From positions 33,364,238 to 33,428,237 of the forward strand of contig JAAALK010000285.1 in assembly GCA_019279435.1 (NCBI GenBank): a DNA stretch of 64,000 nucleotides, written 5' to 3'. The position numbers and the translations under genes are program-made. The DNA comes from Zizania palustris (Eukaryota; Streptophyta; Magnoliopsida; Poales; Poaceae). A model generated the notes under the pieces. The model worked only from the letters and a program-made list of their open reading frames with translations, was not told where the DNA came from and searched no databases. How positions within the stretch are numbered: position 1 is the stretch's first letter; each line of letters begins with the position of its first letter. Shown piece after piece: positions 43,161 through 55,790 of the stretch.

Positions 43161-45150
43161 AAGCTTGTCTTGGCCTCGTCTTCACGTTTCAGCTAGACTT
43201 GATGATACCCGGAATAAGCGTCGAGGAAGCTTAGCAATTCGGAGCCTGCTGTGGAATCCACCAGTTGATCTATTCGGGGCATCGAGTACGGGTCTCGTGG
43301 GCATGCTTTATTTAATGAAGTAAAGTCAATACACATGCGCCATTTGTTCGAGTCCTTCTTCCTTACAGAAAAAGGGTTAGCCAACCACTCGGTATGGGCT
43401 ACCTCCCTAATGATGCTAGCCCTTAATAGTTTCTCTACTTCGGTCTTGGCGAGGCTTGCTCTTTCTGCAGACAGCTTGCAGAGCCCCTGGTGCACTGGCC
43501 TGGCCTTCGGGTTGACAAGCAAGCTATGCTCGATGATGCTTCGATCCACCCCGGTGATGTCTTCTTCGGTCCAGGCATAGATGTCCAGATTCTGCTTGAC
43601 GACTTCTTCCAATGAGGCGGTTATCTCCGGGGATAGCCCTTTGCCGAACCACACTAGATACTCTTTGCCATCTTTTGAAATTATCCTCGTCTCAACTTCA
43701 CCTTCTGGGCTCGGCTTGAGAGAGATTCCTTTTGAAAGGTTCGAGACCTCCGGTGATTCTCCAGCGACCTCCGTTGCCTCTTCGGCGCCTTCTGCTACGC
43801 TGTGCACTTGCCGGGGATCAATCGGTTGCCCGTGACCATACTACGTTCTCCGGGCTATAGCTTGGTCTCCTGCAATAGTAAGCACTCCACCTTGCATGGG
43901 CATCTTGAGACAAAGATAATTGTGGTGCGCTATAGCCCCGAACTGGTTCAGCATCCCTCTTCCGAAGATTGCATTGTAACCATAGGGGGCGTCAACAACA
44001 TCGAAGATCACCTCTTCTATCCTGGCCAGAGGCCCCTCTCCGAAGGCAACCTCGAGGCCTATCTGGCTGAGGGCATCGAGAGGCGGTCCTGAGAACCCTT
44101 GGAGCGGCCGGGCCGCTGGAAGCAGGTGCTTCCGGGAGATGCACATTTGATCGAAGGCCTGGATGAAAAGTATGTCTGCGGAGCTTCCGCCGTCCACCAG
44201 GATCCTTCGAACCTCCACCCCTGCTATGTCTGCGGAGCTTCCGCCGTCCACCAGGATCCTTCGAACCTCCACCCCTGCTATGTCTGCGGAAATGACCAAG
44301 GGGTCGGCATGAGGGAACTTCACTCCTATGACATCACTAGCAGTAAACGAGATGGGCACATGGGACCACTCTGGCATTCCCTCCGCGGAACTCGAAGTCC
44401 CAATGTTCCCAACATCGCGGACGTACTCACGCCCCTGCCTTTTGACATGCTTCCGAGGGTCCCCCCTCTGGAGATGGGCAGGACCACCCTCTTGCCGCGG
44501 TCTTGTGGGTCTTCGTGCTTCGGCGGTGGCATAATATTGGCCACCGGAAGTCGCATGGGGGTTTCTGGGACACCGGCCCAGGCCACGATCTGCACAGGCT
44601 CCGACCGTGCCGCTGGTGGGGCTCGATCTAAAGTGCCCCTCCCGGTACTTCGTCCTAGGTATTCGCCCCGAAGGGTTAACACCGACTTACAGTCCTTCGT
44701 GTCATCACTTCTGTTGTCGCCATGCACGCAACAGAAAAAACTCTGGCGCCTGCCTGGCGCTCTCTCTTGAGGCCTCGGGGCCCCAGCCTTGAAGGTCTGT
44801 ACCTGCTGAAAATTGGCAGGTGCCTTCGGGGCGGAGGGCGTAATGTTTAGCACCTCTGAACGGAAATGCTTCTTCCCTCATCTGTGCTCGTTGAAGCGGT
44901 TATCTTGAGGGGGTTGCAGAGGAGCCGAGGCTTCAGGCTCCGTCTTGACTTCTCGGAGGGTAGGTGAGGGGGCTCCGGTCCGCCGGAGACAGCCTTCCTC
45001 CGCCTTGGCATACTGTTCGAAGTACGCCATGAGCTGTGCCGCAGACGTCACCGGCTTCCGGTGGAGTTTGCTGAGGAGGTCGGGGTTTAGCACCCCTTCG
45101 CGGGCGGCGTCGACTATCGAAGAGGTAGACAAGCCTTTAATTTGTTTCTT
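43161..45150 (-). pseudogene. Gypsy D gag (C-terminal part), protease and RT N-terminal half
   Basis: Minus strand from 45150: end of the gag domain (KKQIKGLSTSSIVDAAREGV), a zinc-knuckle-like FCCVHGDNRSDDTKDC near 44720, a protease with a tandemly duplicated core (44171-44278), then the RT start (FTSLNKACPRDPYSMP, SFLDAYSGYHQ) to 43193. Frame changes occur near 44860, 44370 and 43830. The N-terminal half of gag lies beyond copia A, outside the window. Confidence 0.9.
44171..44278 (-). repeat. 54-bp tandem duplication in the gypsy D protease core
   Basis: 44171-44224 and 44225-44278 are identical. On the minus strand each encodes ADIAGVEVRRILVDGGSS, so the catalytic DGG appears twice in frame. 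Confidence 0.95.
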
Positions 45151-46679
45151 TGTGATTCTGAATATAATCATCTAAAACACTCTTTAAAGGTTCTATGAAA
45201 AATCTGTGTTTGTACTGCTGTACTTTTCTATTGATCACTTCTGGTTTTTCTGCTGAACAAAGTGTCTTACATCAGATTTTTTTCACCTGCAATATAGAAG
45301 TTTTGATCTGAAAAATGTTTTGCAGAAGTGCAGTTTTCTGGTTCATGAACAGTTATTGTATAACATAAATTTCAAAAGTTTTGTTTGATTGTGACCACAA
45401 GCTTTAGTTCAATTTTGTTGATAGTTCAGACATAAGAAGTCAAGTGATTTGAGAACATTGTGATAGCCCTGTTACAGTTTAACTAGTTGATTTGAAGGAA
45501 ATTCAGAATTGGCTCTTGTCTGAAACAAAATACCACAGTCTGAAATTTGTTCAGTTTCGGAAGTTTACAATTCAAGCTTCACTTAAACTGAAAGTATTTT
45601 TATTGCACTTGTGATTGAGTTCTGAATTGAAATCTTGAGAATAGCTTTGAGTTCAGTAATCAAAATTTACAGCACAAGTCTTGATAAGTATGTGTTTTTG
45701 AGCTGTTTGTGGTAAAAGTGAAACAGTAACTCAGAGAACTGAATCTGTTTCAGCTAATCTTACTGATTTCAGTTTTTTCAGAGGACCTGTTTATTTCAAT
45801 TGCAGTTGACAAGTTCTTTCATGACTACTGATTGAAAGTCTTGTACTATTACTTGCATTCAGATTGTACTGAAACTGTTTCTGGTCTGAATTTTCAGTAT
45901 TGTCATTAGTGCTGAAATCACTGAATTTGCAATTTGTTCAGGATTTGAATATTCTTGCTTGATGCTTCTAGTCTAAGATATTGTTTCTGATTTGAGGTAG
46001 ATTGATGTCAAGTGAGTGATCAGTAGTTACGGAGTAATCAATCTTCAATATGGCTTATTTGTAGCATCTCTGAAATTTGAGTGTACTTATTAAAATATGA
46101 AAGTTTACTGCAGGAACACTTGTTAAGGTTCAGTTCTGTTTTTACTCTAGTAATCTAGTTCTTGCCATGTTTCATCTGAATATTCAGTACTAAAAACAGT
46201 GTTTGCTGAAACCTTGTTCAGTGGTTCTTGATTGATTTGAAATGCTTCAATGAACAAGATAATTAAATCTTTTTGATAGACCATTGCTTCTAATGCTTAT
46301 TCCGAATCACAAATTTTCAGTGTATAATTCTGTCCTAATTTCTTCAATCTGTTATATCTGAATTGTGAATAAGTTTTTTAGGTTTTGAAGCCCGTCGAAA
46401 TTTGATTCATCGATCTAAGTCTGTCGGTATACCAATTACCAAAGTTTATGTTTTATTTCGGAGTTCCATCTACCGGCAGGCTAGTTCGATCATTCATAGT
46501 CCGATACAAACAAAAATATCAATTAAAGTTGAATTGGACTCTAAAGTTGCATTGTTGATTTGAAATTTTAATGTGAAACTTTTAGAGGAGCGTTGGGTGT
46601 TTGGAATAGGACATCTCATTTGTGAAAATTTGTCTAAGCGCCTATTCACCCCCCTCTAGTTGCCTAATCTGATCCCACA
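45151..46679 (+). repeat. Copia A 5' LTR (about 1.5 kb)
   Basis: Begins at or within a few bases of TGTGATTCTG, where gypsy D gag stops, and ends CTGATCCCACA at 46679. It is AT-rich and unrelated in most of its length to the copia B LTR, though both end in a CTATTCACCCCCC-type stretch. The exact start is uncertain without the 3' LTR. Confidence 0.7.
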
Positions 46680-46681
46680 AT

Positions 46682-46693
46682 TGGTATCAGAGC
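46682..46693 (+). other. Primer-binding site of copia A (tRNA-iMet)
   Basis: TGGTATCAGAGC, three bases after the LTR end. Confidence 0.9.
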
Positions 46694-46742
46694 CGATTAT
46701 ATCACAAGTTGACCTTAACCGCTTTGTGATCCTTGTGGCAAC

Positions 46743-49091
46743 ATGGATAAGAACTCTAAGATTCCGATGTTTGATGGTCGAGATTATGTTTATTGGAAGG
46801 TGTGCATGGAGGCTTATCTACTAAGCCAAGGAAGTGAAATTTGGTACATTGTTGATTCCCAATATGTGATCCCTAAAACTCGCACTTTAGAGACTAAGAA
46901 GTTACAGTACGATTGTAATAGTAAAGCAAGAAACATATTGTTCATCAGTCTGAGTCGCAATGAGTATGACACGGTCCAGCACCTACGAACTGCAAGAGAG
47001 ATTTGGACAACTTTGAAAACCTTTCATGAGGGCACTTCTAAGATTGAGGCTAGGAGGCAAAGCACATATAACAAAGAATACCAAATGTTTGTGCAAGGCC
47101 CCGACAAATCTATAGATACCATGTTTGCTCGATTTGATGGAATTGTGAGCAACTTGTGCTCCACTGGGACGTTAGCTTATTCAGATCATGACAGGGCGAT
47201 CAAACTTCTCTATGCTCTTGATCGTAGCATATGGGAAGTAAAGATCTCTAGTATTGAAGAGTGCATGAGCTTTGACACATTGACTTGCGATGAACTTTTT
47301 AGTAAGCTTAAGTCCATCGAGATCGCCAAGGCATCTCATTCTGAAGTTGGAAACTCTTTGCCACAATCCATGGCACTAGTTTCTAGTTCTAGCAGTGGCA
47401 CCTCATATGGAGGTAAACTTTCTGGAGTTTGTGCTTTTTTGGAGGTTTTGTCTTGTCTTCCTTGGTCTCTATCACTAAAGAACAAGTGGGCACGTTAGAC
47501 GATGAGGAGCTTGATCTCATAGTCAAAAAGTTCACTAGATTCTACAATGATAAAAGAGATAAAAGGAGAGGAAGTCTCAAGGATGTTTTGAATGCGGTGA
47601 TCTTAATTATATCAAATATAATTGCTCAAAACTGAAAGCAAAAAAGGAACATGAACACAAACACCAGAAAAGAGACAAAAAACCCTTCTTCAAAGGCAAG
47701 AGAGGAAAAGTGGCACAAAGAGTAGCTAGAGCGTTCGTGGCTGCTCTTAGCGACATATACAACACCTCAAGTGAGGAGCCAAGCTCCGATGAAGAAGAAC
47801 CATGCAAGAATGAAGAAAAGAAGGAAAAAACAAAATACTTCAACGTCCTTTGCTTCATGGCCAATGACAAGCACAACATCGATGAGCTAGACTCATCTGA
47901 GGTTAGTTTATCTCATGACCAGCTTCTTGTTCAAAACGATGAATTACATGATGCAATCATTTCACATGATGCAATCTTTCTACTGAACTTGTCTTGTTGA
48001 AGTCTAAGTCTAAAAATGTTGAATGTGAGTCTTGTCTTGCTGTAATGAACAAACTTGCTCAGTTGCATCTGATTCATGCTCAAAATCTTGAAAACTTGGA
48101 ATTGTTCAGAAACAACTTTTGGAGGGGGAGTCTAGTCCTTGTGTCATCAATGAATGCTTAAATTGCTCTTTACTTGTTGAAAGCATTAATTTGAGAGATA
48201 AGCATGTTGATGAACTTAAGGCTATATTGGAGAGTGCTGAGTGTTCTAAGGATGTGCAACCGTCATGTTCCACCTACATTATCCTGAAGGACGAACTTAA
48301 CTTTGCTAGAGAGCAAGTTGAAAAACTTAAGTGTGAGAATGATTATCTTCTTTCCATGATCAATAAGTGTACTGAAGGGAAGGGTAAAATAGATTTGCTT
48401 TTGGATAAAACTAAAATATGTGCTGACAGGGCAGGGTTAGCTCTAGGGTTGTATTATGAAAGAACTACAACAAATACCCCAAGCAAAATTGTGTTCACTC
48501 TACCTACTACCCTTGAGAAAGAGAGAGCCCAGTTATACACCACTCAGAAAGCCAAGAATCTAACCCAATCTAAAAGGATAATCATTCCACTACCAAAGAT
48601 AGACTCCAAGCAAAAACCTAGAAAAATTGTGAGGTTTGCACCAGAAACTTATGAACCTACACACAAGAAAGTTTTTCATTGCTCTTATTGTCATCGTGTA
48701 GGTCATTTGATTGGGTTTTGTTATCGTCGTATCAAGGATGAACGTCGTGCTCATGCTATGAACTTTCATGATTTGTATTATCCATCTTTTTATTTGCATG
48801 AGTATGGTTATCACACTTAATCTTATTTTGAGGCTCCTCATGATTATATGAGTGACTACCCATTGTGGTTTACATCATGCTTCATATGATGTTAGACTAC
48901 GTGTTAGAGGTTTTGGTCCAAGTCATTTTAGGAGACTTCAACACTTTGCAAGAAGTCCTCGCTTTCATTATGATTCTCTTCCTAAACAGTCTTCTGTTTT
49001 GCCTAACTCTCGAGTTGTTCAGTGTTGGATACCTAAACATTTTATTACTAACCCCAGCACTGAGTACTCGAGGTCTTCTATCTCTGTGTAG
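46743..49091 (+). pseudogene. Copia A gag, frameshifted
   Basis: Starts ATG at 46743. The first 220 codons match copia B gag (KIPMFDGRDYVYWKVCMEAY, TYNKEYQMFVQGPDKSIDTM). Frame changes occur near 47430, 47640, 47990 and 48820. The first zinc knuckle seen in copia B is disrupted; the second (CSYCHRVGHLIGFC) is intact near 48680. It ends with TAG at 49089-49091, aligned with the gag stop of copia B. Confidence 0.9.
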
Positions 49092-49183
49092 GGAAGGCAT
49101 GGAAGTCTTGAGAACAAGTGGATTATTGATTCCGCCTATTCGCGCCACATGACCGGAAAGTCATCATGGTTCTCCAACTTCAC
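49092..49183 (+). pseudogene. Copia A protease start
   Basis: In frame directly after the gag TAG. WIIDSAYSRHMTG aligns with WIMDSGCSRHMTG of copia B, so the catalytic DSG has become DSA. It is interrupted at 49184 by the solo LTR and resumes at 52725. Confidence 0.88.
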
Positions 49184-52100
49184 TGTAACCGCCCTAGAAT
49201 TAAAAATAAAATAAAAATGAGGAAAATAAATTTTCTGGAATAAAAGGATTTATTTAATTAAAGAGAAGGCTAAAAGAACCCAATTAAAGCAAAACACGGA
49301 GAAATATATCAAACTGGAACCTGAAAAATTTATGGTGGAATCCAGAAGCCAAGAAATAATGTTGAGAATTTTTACAAAATTTTAGCAACAGTGCTTCAAG
49401 CCTTAATCAAATAATTAATTTTCTGGAATTATTTTAAATCAAAAATATATTTTTAAGGAAATTGGGCCGCAACCCCTAATTCCCCTTCGGACCTGGCCCA
49501 GTCCAGCCACACCCACCGTCCCGCCTGTCGGCGCCGTCCCCCCCTCTCTCCTCTCCGCGTGCTCGGTCGGCCCACCTTGCAGCCACCGACGCCCCCCTCT
49601 GCCGCTGCCAAGCGTGGCCCACTTGTCGGCACTGTTGGTTTGTGGCCGGCCACTGATAGGTGGGGGCCACCTGTCAGGCCCTTCTTCTTCGTTGGAAGGG
49701 GATCTCTCCCCTTCCATTTTAGCCGGCGCCCCCCCTGCCTTTTTCGCCGCCGGCCGTCCGGATTCGTCAAACCGAGCGCGGGATCACCTTCCCCTCTCAC
49801 CGGTGATACCCTTCCCTCCCTAGCCACGCGGTTTCACCCCTTTTGGAAGGCAATCCGAGCACATGGCAACCTCTCCGGCGACATGGTGAATCCCTCTGGG
49901 GTTCCCCTCATTAGGCCTTCCAATTCCTCCATCGACGAGCCTATAAGTACCCTGGACACCGCTGCAGCCAAGCCACACCGCCAGAGCACTATTCCACGCA
50001 AACCCGAAGGCTGCCACCCCCTTTTTCGGTTTTCCCCTGTTTCCCCTTCGGCAGCCCATCACCGGCGCCTCGAGCCACCGCCGCCCTCACCGTCGCCCCC
50101 ACCAGAACCACCATCGCCTCCTCTACCCAAGCCCCACCTCCGTTGGGCCGTACCACCACCGGAGCTCCTCGCCGTCGTCGGACCCGAAGGTCTCCTCCGC
50201 CTCTTCTCGCCGCCGACCACCGCCACTGTCCTGACGTCATCGCCATCGATACGCCTGAACTCCCCATGCTCTGCTGGTTCCATTTTAGGCCCTAGCCCTG
50301 TCGGTTTGCCCTCGCCGCCGCCGTGCACCGCTCACCGTCGTTCGGCCGGCGTTGGGGACGAAGGCGTTAGCCTCCCCCGTGCCGCGAGCGTGCCGGATGG
50401 CACCATGGCCCTACGATCCAGATCGGACGGCCCAGATTAGATCCCATCGGGACTTAATCCGGATCGTCGATCGGCGCCAAAGGGGTATCATTGTGTCTGG
50501 GCCGTCGGATCTCACTTAACCCCCCCTCACGCCCTCTAGCCATTGGATCTTGATCATGCGGTCCTGATCGGCCCGGCCCACGCGCGCAGTCAACAGTTCA
50601 CGATGAACCCAGTTCACCGTGGACCAGACCATTTTCTGGTTTAAAATAAAATTCAGAAAATGCTTTAAACTTTAAAAATTCATATCTTGCTCAAATTAAC
50701 TCCAAATTTCACCATTTAAATTCTGAAAAATTTGTCTTTTTATTCTCTACACTTTTATGCAATAAAAACAATATGTTTATTTGGCACAAAATATTCTTAT
50801 TAAAATATAAAGAAAAGCCCCTTTAGGATTTAATTAATATTTCATTTAAATAATTCAGAAAAAATCCTTAAAATTTATATATTAATTTCAGAAGATATAA
50901 TGACTCCGTTTCACTATTTTTAAATGCAATAAAAATAAAATGTTCATTTTTGCCCATCTCATTTTATTAAATACTATTTCTAAGGCCCTTTTTGGATAAA
51001 TAAGTAATTCATATAATAAAAGTTAACACTTTATAAAAGTATTATAAAAACTTATGTAATAACCTCAGAAGACATAATAACTTAATTTTACTCTTTTCAC
51101 TGCAATAAAAACATAAAAGCTATTTTATACCTTCTTACTTCATCTCTAAAAAGGAAAATAAAACCCCCTTAGAAAAATACTTATACCAATTTATAAAATT
51201 AATCTTAAATATTTAAAGTAACAAATCCCTAAAATTAAAGACCCCATCTCCTTTATTTAATCCAACAAAAACATGTAGGCTTGTATGATTGATTTTGGAT
51301 TGTTTATTGAACGTTGTGTTTACTTTTCCGTATCGAGAAGACTACGTCGCCGTCGACGATCCGAAGTCTTATCCTGAGGTTCCACCTTCACCATTCGCAG
51401 ATCAAGGATAGTCACAAACCCCATGTTGATCATCATTGAGCCCAGTTTTTTCATAACTACCGCTATAATCCATAGGAATTAAATATTGCATTAGTCAAAT
51501 CTCAAGCCCTAAATTATATTTATTAGATCCCCGTCCTTGTGTGCAAACCCAAACCATGCTTATTGAGCCTACACCTTGTCACTCTACAATATTATATTAG
51601 TTAGTATCCAATGTACCGACACAACTACTATAAGGTAAAAGAACGAGTCGTAGATAGGTGGATTCTGCTATTTGATTTACCCCATTATTCTCGTCTCTGG
51701 ATTCTATTGGAGTTGGCTATGTTATAAGTATGGTGGGTTCCGGGTGCAAGCTAGGGCATTGGTTGGTCGCAACCGGGGCACTATAAGGACCAGTCTGCGG
51801 CATTCATTGCAAAGCACTTCCGTACTAACCACAAGTCAAGTGGGTAAGTCCTAACTGGAGGTATTGATCGTACCAACTTGGAACACCATAGTGGAGGGGT
51901 ACAAGGGGCAAGCATGTGGGTGACTGTTACCGACGTGGCTCAAGGGGGGTCTGGTGTGGCCCGAAGTGACTGGGAAACCATACGAAACCTATAAGAGGGT
52001 GTTATCGAATTGGTCTGTTTCCATGCTGAAGGTTTTGGCATGAGCTTCTCGTGACAGGAGTCATTTAACACACTGCGGTGTGCAGGAAATGAGTGCCTTG

Positions 52101-52719
52101 TGGATACAGTAGTACACCTCTGATCAGAGTAATAAATATTTTCAAAAAGTCGAGCCCACGGTCAAGGGCGGGTTGTGTGACCTCTCGCAGTTAGTTTACT
52201 TTTATGTGATTGTTTGTGTTATTCATGGCATGTAAGGACTGTTGAGCGAGGGTGGGCTGAATGTACCCCTCAAGGTAGAAGATGATGAAAGATGATGCAT
52301 GACTCATGTTTACTTTTCTGCATTAATAACTTGATTACATTAATTGCTTTACAAATATGCTTTTCCGCAAAAGTAAGCCACTACCTTCCTTGTTATTACC
52401 TTGCATTATAATTGCATTCGGTGGCTTGCTGAGTACGATTGTACTCACCCCCGTTGACTTACACCACTAGAGGCAGTCTACTACGAGGAGGGTGAAGGTC
52501 TGGAGTAGCAACCCAGTCAAGGCACGAGACTGTAAGAAGACGTTCATCTAGAGGATTTATTTTATTAGTTTCTCTTTATTTAACTCTTTTGTATTAATAT
52601 AGTCTACAAACCATGATTTATTGGCGTATAGTACGCAGTCGTGTGATGAACGTCTTGTGTTTATTGATTTTTCTATGGAATTTCAATAAATCCCCGGTTT
52701 ATTAAAACGGGGCGTGACA
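49184..52719. mobile_element. Solo LTR, 3,536 bp, probably Tekay/Del-type gypsy
   Basis: Starts TGTAACCGCCC, ends GGGGCGTGACA, and is flanked by a perfect 5-bp duplication TTCAC (49179-49183 and 52720-52724). There is no internal coding region. Very long LTRs beginning TGTAAC-CCC are typical of Tekay/Del chromoviruses. Composition is uneven: GC-rich at 49490-50450 and AT-rich at 50640-51300. A 293-codon frame at 49559-50440 is low-complexity and not accepted as a gene. Confidence 0.85.
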
Positions 52720-52724
52720 TTCAC

Positions 52725-55700
52725 CTTAACTAAGCAACGAGAACACATCACTTTTAGAAACAATCGTAAAAGTAGAGTGAAAGGCCAATGTATGATTAGA
52801 ATCAATGAAAACTTCACTCTCTCGAATGTTGCATTGGTTGAGGACTTGGGCTATAACTTGCTTTCAGTCTCTCAATTACTTGATGAGGGTTTTGAGGTAC
52901 ACTTTGGTCGTGTTGCATCTCATGTGCTTGATTCCTCTAGCGCTTTCATTTGCAAAATATTGAGAGTAGGGAGAGTGTTTGGAGCTGATTTCTCTTAATC
53001 ATTTGGCTCTTCTCATTGCCTTTTAGCTGAACCTTCTTCTGAGGTTTGGATGTGGCATTGGAGACTAGGAAACATGAGCTTTGATCTTCTTGCTCGATTG
53101 AGTGCCTTAGGACTCATCCGAGGATTGCCCAAGCTCAAATTTGATAAGAACTTGATTTATGCTCCTTGTCATCTTGGAAAAATGGTTGTCGCCTCTCATT
53201 CACCCATAAACATGGTGATGACTGAGAAACCCGGAGAGCTTCCTCATATGGACACTATAGGTCCATCCTAGGTTAGCTCTTTAGGCGAAAAATGGTACAT
53301 TCTTGTTGTTGTTGACGACTACTCTCGTTACTCTTGGATTTTCTTTCTTGTAAGCAAGGATAAAGTGTTTATACACTTTAGGAGCTTAGCATTGAGGCTA
53401 TTAAATGAACTCCCCAGTACAATGAAAGCCATTCGAAGTGACAACGACACTGAGTTCAAGAACAGTTGTTTTACAGATTTTTGCCTAGAACATGGGATTG
53501 AGCATCAGTTTTCTGCTCCAAGAGTCTCTCAAAAAAAATGGTGTTGTTGAGAGGAAAAATTGCACAATTGTGGAGATGGCTAGGATGATGCTCAACAAGC
53601 ATAGGACTCCTAGAAAATTCTGGGCTAAAGCCATGAGTACAACATGCTACATCTCCAATAGGATCTTTTTGCGCTCTCTGTTGAATTTGACATCTTATGA
53701 CTTTGTTTTGGGAGGAAGCCCAAGGTCACTCACTTAAGAGTATTTGGATGTCGGTGCTTCATCTTAAAGCGAGGTAACTTCTACAAATTTGAATCACGCG
53801 CATCTGATAGAATCTTTCTGGGCTATTCCTTGCATGGTCACTCTTATCGTGTTTTCAATCTTGAAACTAACACTATAGTTGAATATTGTGATGTATCATT
53901 TGATGAAACTTCTCCATGCGTTAGTCCTGCTTTTGAACTTGCGAGTGAGCACGATATGAGTGAAACTATCTTTGAGGAAGAAGAATCATTAGACATTCAA
54001 GATCATGAGATAGTGCCACAACCTCCCTCTACGGCATCTCCAGAAGCATCGTCTACATAAACAAGAGAACCTAAAGACTCTACTTCTGTAAGCTTTGAGC
54101 AAACTTTGGCAAGATTTGAGGGGGAGATTCTGTCGCAAAGAGAAGCACCGCTTCGCATTCAGAGAATGCATCCTCCTGTGCAGATCATCGGTGAGCTAAA
54201 TGAAAGGGTAACCCGATCTCATGCTCACTTCGTTGATTCTGCATTTGTCGCAAATTTTGAACCATTAGATGTTAGTCATGCTTTGTCTAATGAAAGTTGG
54301 ATCTACACCATGCATGAGGAGCTTGGAAATTTTGATATAAATCAAGTTTGGATTCTTGTTGATCCACCCCCTAACATACATATCATTGGAACAAAATGGA
54401 TTTTCAAAAAACAAACAGGGGGAGGATGGGGCTATATTGATAAACAAGGCTAGACTTTTTGCTCAGGCTTATACTCACGTCGAGGGGGTTGATTTTGGAG
54501 AAATATTTGCACCGGTAGCTCAACTTGAGGCCATTAGGATCTTGCTTGCTTTTGCATCTTCTCATGGTTTTAAATTTTATCAAATGCATGTAAAAAGTGC
54601 TTTCCTTAATGTTTTCATAGGAGAAGATGTGTATGTCAAGCAACCCCCTAGTTTTGAACATCCCAAGTACCCCCGTAGAGTCTTTAAACTTCACAAATCT
54701 TTATATGTGCTGAAGCAAGCTCCTAGGGCTTGGTACGACCGCCTTAGGACCTTCTTGATTGAGCACGGATACAAAATGGGCTCTATTGATAAGACTTTGT
54801 TCACTCTCATGCATGGCAAAGATTTTTTACTTGTCTAGATTATGTTTATGACATAATCTTTGGTGGTTCATCTCATACTCTTGTGGATGAGTTTTTGAAT
54901 CTATGAGAAGGGAATTTGAAATGTCGATGATGGGCGAGTTGACCTTTTTCCTTGGTTTGCAAATCAAGCAAAGCAAACAAGCAACTTTTGTACATCGGAC
55001 AAAATACACTAAAGACTTGCTAAAACACTTTGACATGACAGATGCAAAACCACTTGCTACCCCAATGGGTACTTCAGTTGCGCTTGATCCAGACGAAGAC
55101 GGAGAAGAAGTGGACCAGAAGGAGCTCCAGCGCATTATCAGCTCCCTCCTCTACTTAACGGCTACGAGGCCGGACATACACTTTGCAGTGTGTCTGTGCG
55201 CTCGTTATCAGGCTTCTCCCAGGGCTTCACATCATCAAGCTGTCAAACGCATTCTAAGGTATCTCAAGCACACTCTTGAATTTGGCATTTGGTATTTTGC
55301 ATCATCTTCATTATGCTTGAGTGGTTTTTGTGATGCTGACTTTGCTAGATGTAGTATTGATCGCAAGAGTACATCTGGAACTTATCACTTTTTGGGTTTT
55401 TCTCTTGTGTGTTGGTCTTCTCACAAACAGTCTAGCGTTGCACAATCTACAGCCAAGGCTGAATATGTAGCTGTCGCTGGCTATTGCGCACAGATCTTGT
55501 GGATGGTTTATACTTTGCTGGACTTTGGGTTGAATTTTAAAGGAGTTCCACTGTTTTGTGACAACACGAGTGCGATTAGCTTAGCAAACAACCCAGTACA
55601 ACATTCTAGGACCAAACACATTGATGTGCATTATCATTTCTTAAGAGATCACAATGAGAAGGGTGATATCGATTTGCGCTTTCTTGATACCTAGAACCAA

Positions 55701-55790
55701 CTTGCAGATATTTTTACCAAGCCTCTCGATGCTTCACGTTTTGCATTTTTGAGGGGAGATCTTGGCATTTGTCATCCTTATGGCATCATG
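52725..55790 (+). pseudogene. Copia A pol (protease end, integrase, RT, RNase H), broken
   Basis: In order: protease remainder (NLLSVSQLLDEGFEV), GAG-pre-integrase (WHWRLGNMSFDLLARL), integrase core (HMDTIGPS, VVDDYSRYSW, IRSDNDTEF, GVVERKNCTIVEM), linker, RT (WIYTMHEEL, IIGTKWIFKK, FAPVAQLEAIRILLAFAS, LHKSLYVLKQAPRAWYDRL), and RNase H (TATRPDIHFAV, GFCDADFARCSIDRKST, HSRTKHIDVHYHFLRDHNEK). Stops or frame changes occur near 52998, 53270, 53545, 53735, 54058, 54420, 54838 and 55692. The YVDD region near 54850 is disturbed. It is inactive. Confidence 0.92.

Larger units (their letters stand above)
40029..45150 (-). mobile_element. Gypsy D, minus-strand Tat-lineage element, partial
   Basis: Reads on the minus strand from gag (45150) to an LTR end (40029). 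The 5' LTR and the start of gag are absent because copia A interrupts at 45151. The integrase C-terminus and nearly all of the 3' LTR are deleted. A 1-kb insertion sits at 42148-43160. It is the same family as gypsy-1. Confidence 0.9.

Noticed and set aside
49559..50440. 293-codon frame inside the solo LTR
   Set aside because: Low-complexity proline/serine composition in a GC-rich stretch, with overlapping open frames on the other strand and no recognisable domain.
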